Both the position numbers and the translations under genes were made by a program. Source: Ruficoccus sp. ZRK36 (GTDB taxonomy: Bacteria; Verrucomicrobiota; Verrucomicrobiia; Opitutales; Cerasicoccaceae). Taken from it: a DNA stretch of 64,000 bases. A model generated the notes under the pieces. It saw nothing but the letters and a program-made list of their open reading frames with translations, was not told the origin of the DNA and made no database searches. The stretch lies in NCBI RefSeq assembly GCF_019603315.1, contig NZ_CP080649.1, positions 2,800,176 through 2,864,175 on the forward strand, read 5' to 3'. Of this stretch, positions 55,047 through 63,846 are shown in pieces (the stretch's first letter is position 1; the number at the start of each line of letters is the position of its first letter).

Positions 55047-56837
55047 CTACGCCTTGGCGCTCTTGTCTGCTGCGTAAATGGTGATGTCGGCTGACTCCTC
55101 GCCGGTGATGTCGCGGGCACGCTTGAGCGCGTCGCGGGTGGCGATGGTCGGGTTTTCCGGTGAGTAGCGGAAGAGGTTGTCCTCACCGATCAGATCCAGC
55201 AGCCCGGCCTTGCGCATGACCGTCTCCAGCTCAGGATGGACACCGGAGACGATTAGGTCGCTGCCCTTACTGCGCGCGAAGCGGGTCAGCTCCATGATCG
55301 TGCTGGCCGCGGTCGCGTCGAGGTGGTGAGCATTGCGCATGCGCAGGATAATGATGCGCAGATCCGGGTGCTCAGCCAGGTGGCGCATCTGGTCCAGAAA
55401 AACATCACTGGAGGCAAAGAACAGGTCGCCCTCGACGTGAACGATAGCGATCTCGGGGCGGCGGTGTTTCTGCACGTCCGGGGCGCGTTCGAGGAGGTTA
55501 CCCTGCTCGTCGAAGGAAATCTCCCGCAGCTCGGGCTTGGCTGCCTGGCGGACGAACAGACCGATCGAGATGGCCGCGCCCAGATAGATAGCGGTATCCA
55601 GCGGTAAGACCAGACCGCCGACAAAGGTCACGAGGAAGACCGTGGCGTCGTTCCGGGTCGTGCGCAGCATAAGCCGGATCTGCTCGCGGTTGATCAATGA
55701 GATGCCAACCAGGATGACGAGCGTGGCCAGGGCAGGGCGGGGGATGTAGGCGATCAGGTCGCCAAAAAGGAATAGGGCCAGGATCAGGAAGGTGCCGCTG
55801 TAGACGCTGGACATGCGTGTGGCGGGCTTGCTGCGGAAGTTCAGCATCGAGCGTGTGAGCGAGCCACTCACGGCCATGCCGCCTCCGAGTGAACTGGCCC
55901 CTGTCGCCACACCCATGGAGAGCATCTGCTGGTTCAGGTCGATGCGGTCACCGGCCTGCGCAGCCAGGGTCTTGGCGATGGATGAACTCTCCAGCATGGC
56001 CAGAAAGGCCACCGCCAGCGCTCCTCCGGCGATCTGCGAAAACTCCTCCCAGTGGAACATCGGGAGCGTGAGCGGCCAAGAGCTGGCACTGACCCCGGAG
56101 AGCATCTCAGGGTTGAGGCCGGTGGGACGCAGCAGCCACACGATGAGGCTCGTCAGCACCAGCGCGATAGCGATATTGGGAAGGCCCTTGGCCCAGCGCT
56201 TCAGCGGCAGATAGCAGGCCAGCGTAATGGCTGAGACGATCAGGGCGTTCCAGTCGGTCTGACTGAGGCCGCCGGAGAAATTACCCAGCGCCTCGGCAAA
56301 GGTCGCCGCCCTGGGCACATGCAGGCCGCAGACGGTTTTCAGCTGGTTGATGATGATGAGAAAGGCCGCCGCTGTGATGTACCCGCAGATGACGGCCTTG
56401 GAAATATACTGGGTGATCCCGGCAACCTTGCAGAATGCGCCCACGACCATGAAGATCGCGACCAGCATCAGGAGCAGGGGCAGGGCTAGCATCGCCTGCG
56501 TGGGGTCGTAGCCGAGCGAGAGAAAGACCGACAGCAGCATCACGGCGGTGGCGTTGCTCGGTCCGAGCATGATAAACCGCGAGCTGGCCAGGATGGGGCC
56601 GGTGATGGTCGAGAGCGAGGCGCAGAATATCCCCGTCTGCACGGGCAGGCCCGCGATCAGCGCATAGGCCATGCTTTGCGGAAAGTCCAGCAGGGCGACA
56701 TTCGCAGCCGCTCCGAGGTCCTTTTTCGCCTTCTTGAAGCTGTAATTGCGCAAAACCCTCCCAATCGGGAACAGGTCCAGTCCATTCCAGCTTAACTTCC
56801 TTTTCTCTGTATTCTCAGTCCCAGCACCCTCATTCAT
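55047..56837 (-). CDS. SulP family anion transporter
   Basis: Inner-membrane SulP/SLC26 transporter. ATG 56837 (MNEGAGTENTEKRKL) gives 596 residues; an in-frame GTG at 56885 would add 16 hydrophobic residues not expected there. The membrane domain has about 12-14 helices with the Pro/Gly-rich SulP start (ALLDFPQSMAYALIAGLPVQ). The STAS domain is at the C-terminus (about 470-590, FLDQMRHLAEHPDLRIIILR). Likely imports sulfate, or another oxyanion; it faces modA across a 155-base region with a TTTAC/GTAAA triple repeat. Confidence 0.93.
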   Translation of the reverse strand: MNEGAGTENTEKRKLSWNGLDLFPIGRVLRNYSFKKAKKDLGAAANVALLDFPQSMAYALIAGLPVQTGIFCASLSTITGPILASSRFIMLGPSNATAVMLLSVFLSLGYDPTQAMLALPLLLMLVAIFMVVGAFCKVAGITQYISKAVICGYITAAAFLIIINQLKTVCGLHVPRAATFAEALGNFSGGLSQTDWNALIVSAITLACYLPLKRWAKGLPNIAIALVLTSLIVWLLRPTGLNPEMLSGVSASSWPLTLPMFHWEEFSQIAGGALAVAFLAMLESSSIAKTLAAQAGDRIDLNQQMLSMGVATGASSLGGGMAVSGSLTRSMLNFRSKPATRMSSVYSGTFLILALFLFGDLIAYIPRPALATLVILVGISLINREQIRLMLRTTRNDATVFLVTFVGGLVLPLDTAIYLGAAISIGLFVRQAAKPELREISFDEQGNLLERAPDVQKHRRPEIAIVHVEGDLFFASSDVFLDQMRHLAEHPDLRIIILRMRNAHHLDATAASTIMELTRFARSKGSDLIVSGVHPELETVMRKAGLLDLIGEDNLFRYSPENPTIATRDALKRARDITGEESADITIYAADKSAKA

Positions 56838-56909
56838 CTTTACAATCACCAGTTCAAAGCAGAAATAAGAGTAACGGGCAAGCACGAGAACTTACTATCA
56901 GAAATAGAA

Positions 56910-56935
56910 TTTACTAGTGTAAATTATAGTTTACA
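56910..56935. promoter_or_regulatory. Triple half-site TTTAC-N4-GTAAA-N6-TTTAC
   Basis: Three alternating half-sites (TTTAC 56910-56914, GTAAA 56919-56923, TTTAC 56930-56934) between the divergent SulP and modA genes. TGTAAA-TTATAG-TTTACA alone is an 18-bp inverted repeat. It is a candidate binding site for a regulator shared by sulfate and molybdate genes; it does not match the ModE consensus as I know it. Confidence 0.45.
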
Positions 56936-57040
56936 TTTTGAGTTTGCACAAAATCTTTCATTTATGCATCGAAAAAGCTCAAAAATGCTGGTTTATTGCA
57001 GCAAAAAGCCTATTGGCATCGCAGTTGCTTAGCGTAAATC

Positions 57041-57850
57041 ATGAAAAGAATCCTGCCACTGATCCTTGCTTTCACGCTGCTGCATGCTGGTTGTAGTAAA
57101 AAAAATGAGACGTCTTCATCTGCGACCTCGGAGACGCCAACCCTCACGCTCTACGTAGCCGCCAGCCTGACGGATGTCATGCAGGAGATCGGCAAAGCCT
57201 TTGAGACTGATCACGACGTGAAGCTGGTCTACAATTTCGCCAGCTCGGGCGCCCTTGCGCAGCAGATCATGGCAGCGCCTCGGGCGGACGTCTATGTCAG
57301 CGCGAACGAGCGCTGGATGAACGAGGTCGACAAGGCCGGTGAAATGGCGCCCGGCACACGAAAGCTTCTGCTGCACAATGCCCTGGTGGTGATCGAAAAT
57401 GCCAGTGGCGACTACTCCATGAGCGGTCCGCTTGATCTGCCGGGGATGGATTTTAAGTTTCTCTCTGTCGGCGACCCCGGGCATGTCCCGGCCGGTCGTT
57501 ACGCCAAAAGGTGGCTGGAGGGCGTGTCGAGCCCCGATGGTAAAACCGTCTGGAGCCAGCTGGAGGGCCGGCTCGCCCCGGCCCCTGACGTGCGCGCCGC
57601 TCTGGCTCAGGTCGAGGGTAAGGACGACGTCATCGGCGTAGTTTACCGCACAGACTATCTCGCTTATAAGGACAAGGTGAAGCTCATCTATCAGGTGCCC
57701 ACTGATGTGATAAATATCGCCTATCCGACGGCCGTCCTCTCCGCCAGTAAGGAGCCCGCTCTGGCCGGGGAGTTCGTGGACTTCCTCTTCAGCCCCGAGG
57801 CACAGAAGCTGCTCAGCGACGAAGGTTTTATCGTGGGAGACACCAAATAA
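57041..57850 (+). CDS. modA: Molybdate ABC transporter substrate-binding protein
   Basis: Periplasmic lipoprotein of 269 residues with lipobox HAGC (Cys at about 18). Molybdate-binding protein of the ModA family: LTLYVAASLTDVMQEIGKAF at about 33-52 and YNFASSGALAQQIMAAPRAD carry the oxyanion-binding Ser residues. The C-terminal part is YPTAVLSASKEPALAGEFVD. Its stop is immediately followed by the modB ATG. The modABC order is the classical molybdate uptake system. Confidence 0.96.
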   Translation: MKRILPLILAFTLLHAGCSKKNETSSSATSETPTLTLYVAASLTDVMQEIGKAFETDHDVKLVYNFASSGALAQQIMAAPRADVYVSANERWMNEVDKAGEMAPGTRKLLLHNALVVIENASGDYSMSGPLDLPGMDFKFLSVGDPGHVPAGRYAKRWLEGVSSPDGKTVWSQLEGRLAPAPDVRAALAQVEGKDDVIGVVYRTDYLAYKDKVKLIYQVPTDVINIAYPTAVLSASKEPALAGEFVDFLFSPEAQKLLSDEGFIVGDTK

Positions 57851-58537
57851 ATGGAATCTGTTTTTTCCGTCATCGTATCGACACTGGGGTGGGCATTGTT
57901 GTCCACCCTGGTTGTTATGCTCGCCGGGGTCCCGCTGGCCTATCTGCTGGCGCGGCGCGAGTTCATCGGTAAGCGGGCCATCTCGGCCATCGTCAGCCTG
58001 CCCATGGTGCTGCCCCCCACGGCGGTGGGCTATCTACTGCTGAGCCTGCTCGCTGACAATGGCCCGCTGGGCAGAAATACGATCGGGATCGACCTGGATA
58101 TCCTTCTCAACTGGAAAGGCATTATCGTGGCCTACAGCGTGATGTCGTTCCCGCTTTTTGTGCGCACGGCGCGGGTGAGCTTTGAGGCGGTGAGCCCGCG
58201 ATTGGAGGCCATGTCGCTGACGCTGGGGCGCGGCCGCCTGCACACTTTTCTCGTCATCACACTGCCGCTGGCTACACGGGGGTTGATTGCCGGTCTCATC
58301 CTGGCCTTTACACGGGCGATGGGTGAGTTTGGAGCGACGGTCATCCTCGCCGGTAACATCCCCGGCCGCACGCAAACGCTGGCCTCGGCGATCTATAGCG
58401 CACAGCAGGCCGGTAACGACCACCGCGCGAACATCCTGCTGGCGACGGCGTTGGGGCTGGGTTTTGTGCTGGTTTACCTGACCGAGCGCTTGTCGGTCAT
58501 GCCGGGTTTCAGGGAGAACCGCCTGTCTGGGCGCTGA
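57851..58537 (+). CDS. modB: Molybdate ABC transporter permease
   Basis: Inner-membrane permease of 228 residues with five or six helices. The [18 protein letters not shown] segment and the EAA-loop-like [20 protein letters not shown] are family features; [20 protein letters not shown] closes the transport domain. The start codon follows the modA stop without a gap, and modC starts 3 bases after its stop. Confidence 0.96.
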   Translation: MESVFSVIVSTLGWALLSTLVVMLAGVPLAYLLARREFIGKRAISAIVSLPMVLPPTAVGYLLLSLLADNGPLGRNTIGIDLDILLNWKGIIVAYSVMSFPLFVRTARVSFEAVSPRLEAMSLTLGRGRLHTFLVITLPLATRGLIAGLILAFTRAMGEFGATVILAGNIPGRTQTLASAIYSAQQAGNDHRANILLATALGLGFVLVYLTERLSVMPGFRENRLSGR

Positions 58538-58540
58538 GCC

Positions 58541-59650
58541 ATGGAAGGACGCCTAGACATTCACCTGAGGGTGCCGCTGGACCAGTTTGTCCTGGAACTT
58601 GAATACACCTCCACCCAGCCGGTGATCGGTGTTTTCGGTCCCTCCGGCTGCGGGAAAACAACACTGCTGGAGACGGTGGCAGGCATTCGCAAGATCGCCG
58701 GTATCGAGGGCGTGATCCGCTTTAACGGTACGGCATGGCTCGACTCCGAGCATAAGGTCAACCTGCCGCCGCAGTCGCGCGACATCGGCTATGTCCCGCA
58801 GGACCACCTGCTTTTTCCGCACTACAGCGTAAAAAAGAATCTGCTCGCGGGGCAGGCGAGGGCGGTCCGCAGCCGCCACGACCCGGAGGCCACCTTTCGG
58901 GATGTCGTGCAGACCCTTCATCTGGAGCCACTGCTGGAGCGCACAGTGTCCACACTCTCCGGTGGGGAACGCCAGCGCGTAGCCCTCGGTCGCGCCCTGT
59001 GCTCAGGACCGGGACTGCTCCTGCTCGACGAGCCGCTGGCCTCGCTGGACATTACCCTGCGCCGCCGCGTGCTCCCGTTTCTCCTGAAAGTCCGGGACCG
59101 CTTCCGCATCCCGATGCTGATTGTTTCGCACGACCCTTTTGAGCTTCAGGCCCTGTGCAGCGAGGTTATCGCCCTGCGCCGGGGGCAGATGATCGCCTGC
59201 GAGCCTCCGGCCCGGCTTTTTACCCGCGAGGATATTTACCCGGTCGCGGCGACGCATGGTTTTGAAAATGTCCTGCCTGCGGTCATCACCGAGCATGGCG
59301 AGCACAAGACCACTGTCCGCCTGGGCGAAGACGGTACCGGCCCGACTGTTAACGTCCTGCCCGTAGAGGCCGAGCCCGGCGAACGCCTCATGCTGGGCTT
59401 CCCCGCCAACGACATCCTCATCGCCACCGAGCACTTTGACGGCCTCTCGGCCCGTAACAGCCTGCCCGCGGCCATCACCGAGCTGCGCCGCCTGGACAAG
59501 CACTTCATCGCACTGGCACAGCTGGAGGGCAGTCCGCTGGAGCCGCTGGCGGTCGAGGTCACGCCCGATGCCGTTCAGGAGCTGGGGCTCGAGCCCGGTA
59601 AGCCGGTCCACCTGCTCATGAAGTCCAGCGCCATCCGCGCCTATCTCTAA
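58541..59650 (+). CDS. modC: Molybdate ABC transporter ATPase
   Basis: 369 residues. The ATPase domain has Walker A GPSGCGKTT, signature LSGGERQR, Walker B LLLLDEPLASLD and H-loop IVSHDPFEL. The C-terminal TOBE/MOP-like domain (about 290-368, ending VHLLMKSSAI) binds molybdate-like ligands. Last gene of modABC. Confidence 0.96.
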   Translation: MEGRLDIHLRVPLDQFVLELEYTSTQPVIGVFGPSGCGKTTLLETVAGIRKIAGIEGVIRFNGTAWLDSEHKVNLPPQSRDIGYVPQDHLLFPHYSVKKNLLAGQARAVRSRHDPEATFRDVVQTLHLEPLLERTVSTLSGGERQRVALGRALCSGPGLLLLDEPLASLDITLRRRVLPFLLKVRDRFRIPMLIVSHDPFELQALCSEVIALRRGQMIACEPPARLFTREDIYPVAATHGFENVLPAVITEHGEHKTTVRLGEDGTGPTVNVLPVEAEPGERLMLGFPANDILIATEHFDGLSARNSLPAAITELRRLDKHFIALAQLEGSPLEPLAVEVTPDAVQELGLEPGKPVHLLMKSSAIRAYL

Positions 59651-59757
59651 ACGCATTTACAGGGCGGGAGCAGGGCACCTCTTGTCGTGCGTGAGGTGTG
59701 CAGATTGAGGTGTTGCCATCGGGCGGAGGAGGGCTTCTACTTGCTGGCTTTGACGCA

Positions 59758-60510
59758 ATGGAATTTAACCTGAAAAAGATCCTCAAAGCGCTGCTGCTGT
59801 CTAATTCCGAGCCGCTGTCCATCCGGGACATCCAGGCCGTCATCACCCGCTACCACGAGCAGGCCGAGGCCGAGCCACCCGAGCCTGAGGCCGAGGAACC
59901 CTCCGGCGAAGGCGACGGGCAGGGCGTGATCGAGCCGATCCTGCAGCAGGTGCCGTCGCTGTTGACCGCTACGCAGATCCGTGACGCCATGGACGCCATT
60001 GCGCACGAGCTGGAGGACCAGCGCGAGGTTTACCGTCTGCTTCAGGGGCCTGCCGGGTACCGTATCGCGACCTCTCCCGAGTATGCAGACTGGGTGCGCC
60101 TGATGCGCAATGAAGCCAAGCCGATGAAGCTCTCGCAGGCCGCGATGGAGACACTCTCCATTATCGCTTACCGCCAGCCGGTCACCCGGGCCGAGATGGA
60201 GGCCATCCGCGGTGTCTCCGTGGACAGCGCCGTAAGCAAGCTGCTGGAGCTGGAGTTGATCCTCGTCACTGGCCGCGCGGACCTGCCGGGCCGCCCCATC
60301 CAGTATGGCACCACGGACAAGTTCCTGGAGTTCATCGGTGTCCGCTCGATCGAGGAGTTGCCCGCCTCGGACGTACTTTCGCCCACACAGATTACCGAGT
60401 GGTTCCGCCGCTCCACACAGGAGGACGAGCCCCTGACCGACAAGGACGTGGGCCTGCCCGAGGAGGACAAAGAGACTCCCACAGAAGAAAAAAACGAGGA
60501 GAACGCCTAA
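59758..60510 (+). CDS. scpB: Chromosome segregation and condensation protein ScpB
   Basis: 250 residues from ATG 59758 (MEFNLKKILKALLL); an upstream GTG would add 20 non-conserved residues. Two winged-helix domains bind the SMC neck with ScpA. LSQAAMETLSIIAYRQPVTRAEMEAIRG is the hallmark of the second domain (cited as overlapping pieces), and GRPIQYGTTDKFLEFIG follows. An acidic, Pro/Glu-rich insertion (about 37-60) splits the first domain, and the tail is acidic too. No scpA is adjacent; in many bacteria scpA lies next to scpB, so it must be elsewhere here. Confidence 0.93.
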   Translation: MEFNLKKILKALLLSNSEPLSIRDIQAVITRYHEQAEAEPPEPEAEEPSGEGDGQGVIEPILQQVPSLLTATQIRDAMDAIAHELEDQREVYRLLQGPAGYRIATSPEYADWVRLMRNEAKPMKLSQAAMETLSIIAYRQPVTRAEMEAIRGVSVDSAVSKLLELELILVTGRADLPGRPIQYGTTDKFLEFIGVRSIEELPASDVLSPTQITEWFRRSTQEDEPLTDKDVGLPEEDKETPTEEKNEENA

Positions 60511-60597
60511 GGCCATCTGCGGCAGGACTACTTAATTTCTTTCCTGCGCACAAAAAAATCTCCGCATTTACCGATATCCCGTTTAGAAGCATTACCC

Positions 60598-61665
60598 ATG
60601 GATCTGGAAAAAGTCCGTACCCGCATTGATGAGATTGACCGTGACATCGTGGCCAAGCTGAACGAGCGCCTGACCCTCGCCGGGGATGTCGCCGCCGCCA
60701 AGGCCGAGGCCGGACTCCCGATCTTTATGCCCGAGCGCGAGGAGCAGATCTTTATGAAACTGGCCGCGCTGAATGAAGGCCCGCTGGAGGAGGCCACCCT
60801 GCGCCGCATCTACGGAGAGATCATCTCCGTGACCCGTGCCCGCCAGCGTAAGCTCCGCATCGCCTATCTCGGGCCGGAGGCTACCTACACCGAGCAGGCC
60901 GCCGTTAAGTCCTTTGGGACCTCGATCGAGACCATGCCGCAGCGCATGATCCCGGATGTTTTCACCGCTGTGGAAAAGGGCGAAGCCGACTACGGCGTGA
61001 TCCCTATCGAGAACTCCACCGGCGGGGCCGTCCTGCACTCGCTGGACATGCTGGCCGAGACCGAGCTGAAGATCGTTTCCCAGGTCTATCTGCCGATCGA
61101 GCATTGCCTGATCTCGCGATGGCCCCTGGAGGCCATTACTGAAGTACACTCCAAGGACCAGGCGCTGATGCAGTGCCGCGACTGGCTCTCCCGCCACCTG
61201 CCCAAAGCCCGCCAGATCGAGTGCGAAAGCACGGCACAGGCGGTCCGCCTCTCGGGCGAGCACGAGGGCATGGCCGCTATCGCCTCCGAACTGGCCGCCG
61301 TCAAGTACGGTGCTCCGGTCTTGGCCCGAGGCATTCAGGATCGCTCGGACAATGTCACGCGCTTCCTCGTCATCGGGGCCAAGCCCTGCGGGCGCACCGG
61401 CGGTGGTGCTGACAAGACCAGCCTGGTCTTTTCCATCAACGATGAGGTCGGGGCCCTCGAACGCGCCGTCAAGGCCTTCAGCTCGCGCGAAATCAACATG
61501 ACCAAGATCGAGTCCCGTCCGAGCCGCCGCAAGGCCTGGGACTACCTGTTTTTCGTGGACATCATTGGCCACTGGGAGGACGCCGTCGTTCAGGAAGCTG
61601 TTGCGGACCTCAAAAACGCCTGCCGCCTGGTTAAATGGCTGGGCAGCTACCCGAACACGAAGTAG
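60598..61665 (+). CDS. pheA: Chorismate mutase/prephenate dehydratase (P-protein)
   Basis: Bifunctional enzyme of 355 residues making phenylpyruvate for phenylalanine synthesis. The chorismate mutase (AroQ) domain is about 1-85 (IDEIDRDIVAKLNERLTLAG), the prephenate dehydratase about 90-265 (IAYLGPEATYTEQAAVKSFG and the TRF motif NVTRFLVIG), and the ACT domain about 275-350 with the ESRP motif in INMTKIESRPSRRKAWDYLF, which senses phenylalanine. Full length. It stands between scpB and a small membrane protein gene, 15 bases apart. Confidence 0.97.
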   Translation: MDLEKVRTRIDEIDRDIVAKLNERLTLAGDVAAAKAEAGLPIFMPEREEQIFMKLAALNEGPLEEATLRRIYGEIISVTRARQRKLRIAYLGPEATYTEQAAVKSFGTSIETMPQRMIPDVFTAVEKGEADYGVIPIENSTGGAVLHSLDMLAETELKIVSQVYLPIEHCLISRWPLEAITEVHSKDQALMQCRDWLSRHLPKARQIECESTAQAVRLSGEHEGMAAIASELAAVKYGAPVLARGIQDRSDNVTRFLVIGAKPCGRTGGGADKTSLVFSINDEVGALERAVKAFSSREINMTKIESRPSRRKAWDYLFFVDIIGHWEDAVVQEAVADLKNACRLVKWLGSYPNTK

Positions 61666-61680
61666 CTCAATTTTTTTCTC

Positions 61681-62112
61681 ATGTCCGACGAAGCACCGCG
61701 ACTGAGCCTGTTCTCCGGTAAGCGGGGCAAATGGCTGCTGGGGATCGGCTTTGCCATCCTCGTCCTGGTGCAGGGCTACGCGATTTACGAGCAGGGGAAT
61801 CCCTTTAACGACCGCCCCTTCGACGGGGAGACCTGGCGGATGTTTGCCGGTAGCGAAGTGCCCGACAATCCGCGCGGCAAGATGGCTACGGCCGTGATGC
61901 ATGAGGTGCTGCGCCCCGGCATGAGCCGTGCCGAGATTATCGAAATCCTCGGACCACCCGAGGTAGCCGCACAGGCCGGTGGGATCAACTCATGGCCACC
62001 CATCCGCTACCGACTGGGGATGTGGTCGGGCGAGCGTATGCACGATGACTGGTTGGAGATTTTCTTTGATGCCAAGGGCGGCTTCGACCATGCTGTGCTG
62101 ATCCACCCGTAA
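61681..62112 (+). CDS. Small membrane-anchored protein, BamE/SmpA-like segment
   Basis: 143 residues. One helix at about 17-38 (WLLGIGFAILVLVQGYAIY), then a periplasmic part whose motif VLRPGMSRAEIIEILGPPE resembles the BamE/SmpA-type sequence G-M-x-x-x-E-V-x-x-L-G-x-P. The end GMWSGERMHDDWLEIFFDAK also fits that fold. No lipobox. It begins 15 bases after pheA and may be cotranscribed. It could be a distant envelope-assembly protein; function unknown. Confidence 0.65.
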   Translation: MSDEAPRLSLFSGKRGKWLLGIGFAILVLVQGYAIYEQGNPFNDRPFDGETWRMFAGSEVPDNPRGKMATAVMHEVLRPGMSRAEIIEILGPPEVAAQAGGINSWPPIRYRLGMWSGERMHDDWLEIFFDAKGGFDHAVLIHP

Positions 62113-62164
62113 GTGTTTGATTGTATTTTAGCTAGCCCCCAAGAGGATTGAGTCGGATAAGCAC

Positions 62165-62620
62165 ATGAATATTCAATACGACTCAAACTTTCCAGTGACC
62201 GCAGAAGCGGTTAAGGAAATAGAAGGAAATGAGATCGTGTTCAATTTCCTTGGACATTGGCCGTCTTTTACGGACATGGAAGTGTTGTCTCTACGCCTTG
62301 ATCGTATGGACAGGAATCCCTCTATATATTCCGATCTGACGGCAGAGTTTTATATTTACGACTTATCGAAGTCCCCCAGTGACAAAGATAGAAAGCAAGC
62401 GTTCCTGGAGATACTGTTTTCTGGTTTGCGTGATCTCAAAGTCGAAGGATGGACCCATCAAAATCCTTTGCAAGGCCTCAGTATCACGATTAAAGATGGG
62501 AATTATTTCTCCGTCTACTGGGGTGGTGGATTAGGACATGATGCATCATTTTGCTGCGATTCGATAAGAGTTATTCGACTCCGTGACCGGAATCCATTTC
62601 TAGAGGTTCAAGACTGGTAG
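62165..62620 (+). CDS. Imm50-like immunity protein
   Basis: 151 residues. The opening segment IVFNFLGHWPSFTDMEVLSL closely follows the Imm50 pattern (G-x-WPSF-x-D-x-E-V), and the following strand pattern with aromatic residues fits. Imm50 proteins are thought to neutralise contact-dependent or polymorphic toxins. No toxin gene lies beside it. The gene is clearly more AT-rich than its neighbours and is followed by a repeat-like hairpin, so it may have been acquired by transfer. The assignment rests on motif memory. Confidence 0.6.
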   Translation: MNIQYDSNFPVTAEAVKEIEGNEIVFNFLGHWPSFTDMEVLSLRLDRMDRNPSIYSDLTAEFYIYDLSKSPSDKDRKQAFLEILFSGLRDLKVEGWTHQNPLQGLSITIKDGNYFSVYWGGGLGHDASFCCDSIRVIRLRDRNPFLEVQDW

Positions 62621-62654
62621 GGGAACCGTTATACTTATTTAACAACATGAAATT

Positions 62655-62704
62655 AGCCACAGAGGCGCAGAGGATGTCGAGAGGCTCTCCGCTTTTCTGT
62701 GGCT
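62655..62704. repeat. Hairpin repeat related to CCACAGAGG elements
   Basis: A 50-base inverted repeat: outer stem AGCCACAGA / TCTGTGGCT and inner stem GCGCAGAG / CTCTCCGC with one mismatch. The AGCCACAGAGGCGCAGAGG half resembles the CCACAGAGRCRCAGAG repeats seen in many genomes. It lies between the Imm50-like gene and the oxidoreductase. Confidence 0.5.
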
Positions 62705-62732
62705 GATGATATATAATATCTAAATAAAAGCC

Positions 62733-63776
62733 ATGACCCAACCTCTGCGTATCGGTTTCATCGGTGCTGGCGGTAATACCCGCCTCATGCACCTGCCGCG
62801 TTTTAAAGCCATCGAGGGCGTCGAACTCGCCGTCGTCTGCAACCGCTCCGAAGCCTCCTCGCAAAAGGTGGCCGAGGAGTTCGGGATTGCACGCACCGCC
62901 CCGGACTGGCGGGCGGTCGTGGCCGACCCTGAGGTGGACGCTGTCTGCATCGGTACCTGGCCCTATACTCATGCGGAGATGACTGTCGCCGCACTGGAGG
63001 CGGGCAAGCATGTGCTCTGTGAGGCCCGCATGGCGCGTAGCCTGGAGGAAGCGACATCCATGCTCAAGGCGGCCCAGAAGTACCCCGAGTTGGTGGCGCA
63101 GATCGTGCCCGCACCGTTTTCTTTCAAGTACGATGCCACCATCATGCAGATGCTCGCCGAGGGCACGCTGGGTGCTCTGCGCGAAATCCGTGTGGCCCAT
63201 CTGACAGGTGCGGGCGCTGATGCTTCTACACCGATTACCTGGCGTCAGGATGCCGGGCTGAGCGGCAAGAACATCATGACCATGGGCATCCACTACGAGA
63301 CGGTTCAGCGCTGGCTCGGAGAGAAGGACCCGGCATGGGTACAGGCCACGGGGGCGATCTACACCCCTGAGCGTCCCGATGCACAGACGGGCCAGATGAA
63401 GCCTGTGGGCATCCCGGACACGCTCAATGTCGTCGCGGGCTATGAGGACGGATTCCAGCTGGTGATGACTTTTAGCTCGGTGGCCACGGGCGCTGCCTAC
63501 TGGGGGATGCGCGTGGACGGCTCGCAGGCCAGTCTGCGCTACGATCTGTCCAGCCAGAGCCTGTTTCGCACAACAGTGGAGCAGGGGAGCGAGGAACCCC
63601 TCTCGGCTATTCCCGGCACGGAGGGAGACTGGCAGGTCGAGGAAGACTTCGTGGCCTCCATTCGCGACGGAAAGGCCGTGACCCTGACGAGCTTCGAGGA
63701 CGGGGCGCGCTACATGCGCTTCACCGAGCGCGTCTGGGAATCCTGGACCAGCGAAGGCCGCCGCGTAGCGTTTTAA
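62733..63776 (+). CDS. Gfo/Idh/MocA family oxidoreductase
   Basis: 347 residues. The Rossmann motif is IGFIGAGGNTRLMHLP; the family fold continues with VEGVELAVV-type strands and IGTWPYTHAEMTVAALEAGK. The expected EKP motif reads CEARMARS, so the catalytic Lys is replaced. The C-terminal domain is typical. It may be an atypical sugar oxidoreductase or a non-catalytic relative. It is a single gene after the Imm50-like gene; a substrate cannot be named. Confidence 0.85.
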   Translation: MTQPLRIGFIGAGGNTRLMHLPRFKAIEGVELAVVCNRSEASSQKVAEEFGIARTAPDWRAVVADPEVDAVCIGTWPYTHAEMTVAALEAGKHVLCEARMARSLEEATSMLKAAQKYPELVAQIVPAPFSFKYDATIMQMLAEGTLGALREIRVAHLTGAGADASTPITWRQDAGLSGKNIMTMGIHYETVQRWLGEKDPAWVQATGAIYTPERPDAQTGQMKPVGIPDTLNVVAGYEDGFQLVMTFSSVATGAAYWGMRVDGSQASLRYDLSSQSLFRTTVEQGSEEPLSAIPGTEGDWQVEEDFVASIRDGKAVTLTSFEDGARYMRFTERVWESWTSEGRRVAF

Positions 63777-63846
63777 AAGCATTCTCGGAGCCTTTGATAA
63801 AAAACCTTTGCCAGCGGGGCAGGTTCGGCTTTTGCATGTACGGCTT

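Noticed and set aside
60592-61902. A 436-codon minus-strand frame over pheA
   Set aside because: Antisense to pheA, which shows TRF and ESRP motifs in the plus frame.
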